A program made the translations under genes and the position numbers. Shown here in pieces: positions 59,579 through 64,000 of a stretch of DNA of 64,000 nt (position 1 is the first letter of the stretch; each line of letters starts with the position of its first letter). The stretch is from Paenibacillus caui (GTDB taxonomy: Bacteria; Bacillota; Bacilli; Paenibacillales; Paenibacillaceae), in the NCBI RefSeq assembly GCF_019904135.1, contig NZ_JAIOGQ010000012.1, forward strand, positions 62,001 through 126,000, read 5' to 3'. The notes under the pieces are model-generated. The model was not told the origin of the DNA. It made no database searches and saw only the letters and a list, made by a program, of their open reading frames with translations.

Positions 59579-59880
59579 TTATCTGTAGTTAAAACTATAA
59601 AGAAATTCGCCAGAGATAGCATCCACGACGATATTCGCATCTTTGAAGACTTTCACGTTTTTCGCGTCAGTACCTATGCTGCCATGTCCCTGCCTATTGA
59701 TGCCTTTGAAAGTCACAATGATTGTTGATTCATCCAAATATCCTTTTTGTTTAATCTTTTCGTTTTTTTCTTTAGCTTATATCAAAAAAAGAAAGATTGA
59801 TCATTGGTGAGCACCTGGTATTCTGCTTTTACGCTGGATGCTGCTTCTGCGTAACCAGACGCATAAGCAGAGGCGGCGTT
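59579..59880 (-). pseudogene. decayed gene of unknown small protein
   Basis: The last 65 codons are open (AKEKNEKIKQKGYLDESTII then TFKGINRQGHGSIGTDAKNV, VVDAISGEFLYSFNYR) and end at a good terminator. Upstream, another frame continues as NEAINAASAYASGYAEAASS and EYQVLTNDQSFFF before a stop, so at least one frameshift has occurred. The VVDAxSGEFL ending recalls PepSY-like secreted proteins, but that is weak. 59881-60024 holds no gene; a TTCAATC / GATTGAA hairpin lies at about 59961-59990. Confidence 0.45.
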
Positions 59881-60024
59881 AATCGCCTCATTTCACTAAT
59901 AACAGCAGGGGGCGAAGGTTTCTTTTAGTAGTGGATATACCCAGCATAAAAAATGCTTATTTCAATCTTTTCTGAAAAACGGGATTGAAGCTATAAATGT
60001 TGTGCTCTTCAAGATTGTCAGCCG

Positions 60025-61719
60025 CTAAAGATCCGGCGGAAACCATACCTTCCTGAGATCAATCCACCCCTGGCTGTTAAAAGCGACGCCGCGGATGGAA
60101 GGAAGGGAAGCGGTCTGGAACGGCTTTTCATAAAGGATATGCAGATGACATTCCCGGATCAGTTTGCTTTCGATGGTCCGGAACTGTTCCATTCTCGCGA
60201 TAGGATCAGGTTCCCGGGCGATCCGCTGCAGCCTGTGCTCGATATAGGCCATGATTCCGGTCTCGGCATGTTTCGCGATCGTCTCGAACAGATCAAACAG
60301 CCTTAGCTGCTCATCCTGGTCACGCATGAGCGAGAACAGGATCAGGTCCGCTTCCAGACGGACCGCCCCCTTAAATTGCTCCGGGGAAACGGCGTTTACC
60401 GTGGAAGGGTAGCCGTTATCCCCCAGCAGCTCAGCAAGCTGCTCGGCCTCCTGCCGGTAAGGAGCAATGGTGGCGATCTTCAAGGGGGCAGAGCTTTGGT
60501 TCCGGGGGTTCCGGGCATCACCCGACAGGGAATCAGGCACGCCGGTTGTACGCAAAACCGACAACACGGCTTTTCTGAAGTCCGGATCCTGAAGAGGCCC
60601 GGTTTTTCTCGAGTTGACGGTGATGAATTTGCATACCGATGCCTCGGAATGAATCCGGCTCCAGGCTCCATGCCCCGAAGATTCGGCGCTGTGGATAATG
60701 TGAAAGGGGGATTGCTGCTCAGGCAGGGAATCCGTGCTGTCTTCGCTCCACGGCACATAGATGATTTCCACGCGGTCCAGATGAGCCCGGCCCTGAAAAT
60801 GATAGTTGTACACCTCCAGCACAAACCGTTCTTCTGTCATCTCCGTGATTTTGAACGGACCGGTTCCGGCCGGCTTTACGCCGAAGCCTCCTTTTCCGGG
60901 CAGTTCCTCCCCTTTGAGAACGATAGCCGCCCGGCTTGTGCCGAGAAAAGGCAGAAATAATTCGTTCGGCTCCTTCAGTTCAAAAAGCACAACAGAAGGA
61001 TGGAGCGCCCGGACGGATTTGATGCCCTGGATGATCGGGCGGTACAGCGTTCGCTGCGGCGACCCGATCAGCCGTTCAAAGGTGTGGACGACATCGGCGG
61101 CCGTTAGCACCGTTCCGTTATGAAACAGCACCTGTTTGCGAAGATAAAAGGACCACCGCGTACGGCTTTCATCGACGTCCCAGGCATGAGCCAAATGCGG
61201 GCGAATACCGTCTTGGTCACTTCTTTTTACAAGTCCGTCATAGACATGGCTGGATACAAAAGATTCGGCCAGCAGGTTCATATAGAGTGGATCGATGGTG
61301 TGTAGCTTTTGCCGCACGGGCAGTCTGAGCATGTCAATTTGCTTGTCCTCCCTCACCTGCGTATGGTGTCCGAAATAGGTGAGCAGCCAGCCCTGCAGTT
61401 TTTCCTTAAGCTCTGCGGTATCCGCATGAACCTTGATCTGGTCGACGGCGTAACGGACATCCCGGCGATCCATCGCCTGCATCATGGCCTGAACGGCTAT
61501 TGTCTCGGGCTGGGCCAGAAAGGATAAAGAAGACCTCCGTCCTCTTCCCCGGCTCGGCGTCCAGCTGATCCATTCTTCTGCTTCCATCCGCTTCACAATA
61601 TTCAAGGCATTCCGGTGCGTGCATTCAAAAACCGCTGCAAGCTCGTCCAGGGTAACCCATAGCGATTGTTGTCCTCCGCTGCTTTCATGCAGTTTTAAAA
61701 ATTGACTCTCCAGCTTCAT
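60025..61719 (-). CDS. SgrR-like regulator (HTH fused to solute-binding domain)
   Basis: 564-residue protein. N-terminal winged helix about 1-100 (WVTLDELAAVFECTHRNALN, EAEEWISWTPSRGRGRRSSL) of the SgrR_N type, then a family 5 (dipeptide/nickel) solute-binding-like domain without signal peptide: DPLYMNLLAESFVSSHVYDG, VLFHNGTVLTAADVVHTFER and GTGPFKITEMTEERFVLEVY. Such proteins sense small molecules and regulate uptake; in E. coli SgrR activates sgrS under sugar-phosphate stress. Ribosome site CGGAGGGG. No transporter gene is adjacent, so the target is unknown. Divergent from the DUF4173 gene (111-bp gap). Confidence 0.8.
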   Translation of the reverse strand: MKLESQFLKLHESSGGQQSLWVTLDELAAVFECTHRNALNIVKRMEAEEWISWTPSRGRGRRSSLSFLAQPETIAVQAMMQAMDRRDVRYAVDQIKVHADTAELKEKLQGWLLTYFGHHTQVREDKQIDMLRLPVRQKLHTIDPLYMNLLAESFVSSHVYDGLVKRSDQDGIRPHLAHAWDVDESRTRWSFYLRKQVLFHNGTVLTAADVVHTFERLIGSPQRTLYRPIIQGIKSVRALHPSVVLFELKEPNELFLPFLGTSRAAIVLKGEELPGKGGFGVKPAGTGPFKITEMTEERFVLEVYNYHFQGRAHLDRVEIIYVPWSEDSTDSLPEQQSPFHIIHSAESSGHGAWSRIHSEASVCKFITVNSRKTGPLQDPDFRKAVLSVLRTTGVPDSLSGDARNPRNQSSAPLKIATIAPYRQEAEQLAELLGDNGYPSTVNAVSPEQFKGAVRLEADLILFSLMRDQDEQLRLFDLFETIAKHAETGIMAYIEHRLQRIAREPDPIARMEQFRTIESKLIRECHLHILYEKPFQTASLPSIRGVAFNSQGWIDLRKVWFPPDL

Positions 61720-61830
61720 CTTGGCCCCTCCGATAAAATAGGAAATTAGCGCCGCTCATCTTTCTATTTTAATTCGTATTTTATCACCTAGAATAAGGGA
61801 TAGAAAAGCAAGAGTTTGGAGGGAATGACC

Positions 61831-63585
61831 ATGAACGATGACAACATCAATGGCAACTTGGATAGTTCGAGCAACCCGGGTAACATAGGCAACCCGGAAA
61901 ACCCAGGGAACACTTTCAGCGCCGGAAGTACCGGCATCCCCAGCACCCCCGGTAACACAGGCGGTACTGACAGCCCTGGAAGTTCCGGCAACCCGGATAA
62001 TCCCGGTAACTCAGGCAGCCGCGAAAGTACCGGCATCCCCGGCAGCCGTTATAGCCCGGGCAATCCCGGCCGCTTCGGCGATCCAAGCAAACCGTCCTAC
62101 CCGCTAAAGGCGTCGCTGATCGCTGTTTTGGCTGCTGCCTTGCTGGCTGCGGTTCACCAGTATTTTTTTTACGAAAGCAAGCTGGGGGTATCGTATCCGC
62201 TCTTCGTGACCCTGTTTTATGGCTACATGGTTCTTTCAGCCAAAGGGCGGATGCGCAGGCCGGATTGGTTCGGATGGATGATGTTCGCGGTGATTGCCCT
62301 GCTTTCGCTGACCTTTGTGCTAACTGGCAACCCGTTCTTTCACGCGCTGAATTTTCTGGCGATTCCATGTCTGGTCTTTGTACATATGGCTTATTTGTTT
62401 GGCGCCGAGAGGACCGCCTGGCATGACATCCGCCTGCTTACAAAAGCTTTAGACCATCTTGTCCCGCAGGCTCTCCGCCATGTCCCGGGATTTTTCCGGA
62501 CGCTCAAGGCGGCTGGGGGAGGAGTCCAAATGGCCAAGGAAAACAAAAGCACGGTCGGGAAAGTGCTGATTGGCCTGACGATCGCCTTCCCTTTGCTGAT
62601 TATCGTCATCCCGCTGCTCTCTTCCGCGGACGGAGCGTTTAACGAGCTGCTGTCCGGTTTTCCGAAATGGCTTGGCTCGTTAACGGTAGGGCCATGGCTG
62701 GGCCGTTTGATTTGGGCTTTCGTATTCAGTGTATTATTCTTCGGTTATGCCTGGGGATTTGTCGATCCAAAGACGCGCACGTATGAATGGAACCATCTTG
62801 TTCCGCAAAAGGAGCTAAAGCGGCCAGGCTTCAACATTGACCCGGTCATTCTGATTACCGTCCTGTCGGCGGTGAATCTGGTGTATTTACTCTTTGTCGT
62901 TGTGCAATTTTCCTATTTGTTCGGCGCCTGGCAGGGAGAACTGCCGGATGGCAGCTCTTACGCGGAGTATGCCAGAAGCGGTTTTTTTGAATTGGTGGCC
63001 GTTACCGTCATCAACTTTGTTCTTCTGATCGTCTCTCTGACAGGCGCCGGTCAGGCAGCGGGGCGGCTTAAAATCGCCGTGCAATGCTTGCTTTATATCT
63101 TGATCGTTTGTTCAGCCGTTATGCTGGGCTCGGCCTTTAAGCGTCTGCTGCTTTATGAACAGGCGTATGGCTACACCTCCATCCGGTTTCTCGTTCATGC
63201 CTTTATGATTTTCCTGGCTGTATTGCTGCTGGCAGCTGCCCTCAGAATCCGGATGAAAAGCTTACCGCTCGTAAAATGCTATATTATCGTCAGCTTGCTG
63301 TCCTATTTGCTGATGAACTATATCGGGATGGATCGGATCATTGCGAAGAGCAATATTGACCGGTACAGGGAAGGCGGACAAATCGACGTCTATTACCTGA
63401 GCAGTCTGCCGGACGACGCGGTGCCGGCGCTGATTGCGTTCAGCCGGAACGAATACCCGGAGATGAAAAGCGTGCTGAACGAAAAATGGCAGAGAATAAA
63501 ATTTGCGCCATCCCGCAAATGGTTTGAGTTTAACCTGTCCGAGTACCGGGCAAGGAAAGCGCTGGAACGGTATCTTGGGGATTGA
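61831..63585 (+). CDS. DUF4173 membrane protein with Asn/Pro/Gly-rich N terminus
   Basis: 584-residue protein. Residues 12-89 are low-complexity repeats built on N/S-P-G-N and G-S/T-P (SNPGNIGNPENPGN, STPGNTGG, GNPDNPGNSGS). From about 93 come ten or more transmembrane helices; WFGWMMFAVIALLSLTFVLT, VLPLL-like segments and the end WFEFNLSEYRARKALERYL fit the DUF4173 (DUF4153-related) family of unknown function. ATG 61831 follows GGAGGG. The divergent SgrR-like regulator may control it; that is inference. Confidence 0.75.
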   Translation: MNDDNINGNLDSSSNPGNIGNPENPGNTFSAGSTGIPSTPGNTGGTDSPGSSGNPDNPGNSGSRESTGIPGSRYSPGNPGRFGDPSKPSYPLKASLIAVLAAALLAAVHQYFFYESKLGVSYPLFVTLFYGYMVLSAKGRMRRPDWFGWMMFAVIALLSLTFVLTGNPFFHALNFLAIPCLVFVHMAYLFGAERTAWHDIRLLTKALDHLVPQALRHVPGFFRTLKAAGGGVQMAKENKSTVGKVLIGLTIAFPLLIIVIPLLSSADGAFNELLSGFPKWLGSLTVGPWLGRLIWAFVFSVLFFGYAWGFVDPKTRTYEWNHLVPQKELKRPGFNIDPVILITVLSAVNLVYLLFVVVQFSYLFGAWQGELPDGSSYAEYARSGFFELVAVTVINFVLLIVSLTGAGQAAGRLKIAVQCLLYILIVCSAVMLGSAFKRLLLYEQAYGYTSIRFLVHAFMIFLAVLLLAAALRIRMKSLPLVKCYIIVSLLSYLLMNYIGMDRIIAKSNIDRYREGGQIDVYYLSSLPDDAVPALIAFSRNEYPEMKSVLNEKWQRIKFAPSRKWFEFNLSEYRARKALERYLGD

Positions 63586-63635
63586 AGGATTAGGATGAAG
63601 GAGCAAACAGGCGAAGGAGAATAAAGCGAAGTCGA

Positions 63636-63668
63636 ACGAAACCCCCCGAGTACGGGGGTTTCGTGTTT
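63636..63668 (+). terminator. terminator of the DUF4173 gene
   Basis: Stem CGAAACCCCC / GGGGGTTTCG around 63636-63663 with a weak T tract. Confidence 0.7.
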
Positions 63669-63980
63669 CCCTTCCCCTGAAGTATTGTAATCCTCCTAAA
63701 TGCTTGCTAACTTTCTAGTCAAAAAGCAATAGGCAATTCCCATTCATGCCGTCGCTCAAATGGTTACAAAGAATTAACTTTTGGAAACAAGTACATCGCT
63801 TTCATTATAACTGTATGCGCATACAACACTTGTTTAATCAAGTTTCTAGGCCATTGGAATGATCAGGAATTTAATAATAATTGTTACTTTACTGTTTCTT
63901 TTTCGATTTAGTATACTGACTCTGCGCTTAGTTAATGCTTCTGTGCTATGATGCAATACTACATGACTAGGAGTGAAAGA
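63669..63980. other. intergenic, 312 bp, no gene seen
   Basis: AT-rich sequence upstream of the next gene. Possible -10 boxes (TATGAT near 63946) lack a convincing -35. No riboswitch recognised. Confidence 0.4.
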
Positions 63981-64000
63981 ATGAGGATTAGCAGCAAATG
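63981..64000 (+). CDS. start of a gene cut by the window end
   Basis: ATG at 63981, nine bases after AGGAG, followed by six codons (MRISSK). Nothing can be said of the product. Confidence 0.45.

Overview
The window looks like chromosomal DNA of a spore-forming, low-to-mid GC Bacillota, most likely Paenibacillus or a close relative. Evidence: B. subtilis-type primosome genes dnaB-dnaI, the sporulation checkpoint gene sda behind DnaA boxes, YheC/YheD and YuzB family proteins, EcsAB, HemQ, an S-box leader, purine-rich Shine-Dalgarno sites and frequent TTG/GTG starts. Genus assignment is inference from gene content, not a database result.

Layout. 1-9829: plant-polysaccharide block: the end of a sugar-binding lipoprotein, a tandem hairpin repeat, a large secreted multi-domain glycosidase, a GH3 enzyme, a GH88/GH105 unsaturated-uronyl hydrolase and an uncharacterised 568-residue protein, all on one strand with overlapping genes. 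9919-13613: manganese-type ABC importer mntABCD behind an MntR-like operator. 14446-20320: HAD phosphatase, DUF456 protein, MurJ/YtgP-like flippase, DUF2515 protein, thioredoxin-like protein and heme A synthase. 20615-23152: UbiD-family decarboxylase and a HEPN-like protein. 23168-26085: SAM riboswitch and metNIQ methionine importer. 26348-29687: SDR, NifU-like, YuzB, MqnE and IscA-like proteins. MqnE plus the UbiD enzyme point to futalosine-route menaquinone synthesis; CtaA, HemQ, NDH-2 and SdhCAB complete an aerobic respiratory theme.

29688-32990 is an accessory insertion inside the Fe-S/redox block: a possible small gene with a hairpin over its ribosome-binding site, an AT-rich pair encoding an ADP-ribosyltransferase-like DUF3990 protein and a small partner, an ATP-grasp YheC/YheD protein, and sda with a DnaA-box cluster. 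33027-49201 is housekeeping: YumC-type ferredoxin reductase, NDH-2, HemQ, DnaB, DnaI, TrxA, UvrC, a CPBP protease-like membrane protein, a Ktr-type K+ channel regulator, a LysR regulator divergent from sdhCAB, and SdhCAB. 49277-56486 holds a GNAT, a PHP phosphatase, a second LysR regulator, CheX, an internally deleted SDR, a DEAD-box helicase and EcsAB.

56630-59980 is a decayed, AT-rich segment: a truncated ABC exporter, an ISL3-like transposase relic, two intact orphan genes (a secreted Ser/Thr/Asn-rich protein and an unknown cytosolic protein) and another gene relic. The window closes with an SgrR-like regulator, a DUF4173 membrane protein carrying an Asn-Pro-Gly repeat tail, and the first codons of a further gene. 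I saw no tRNA, rRNA or CRISPR array.
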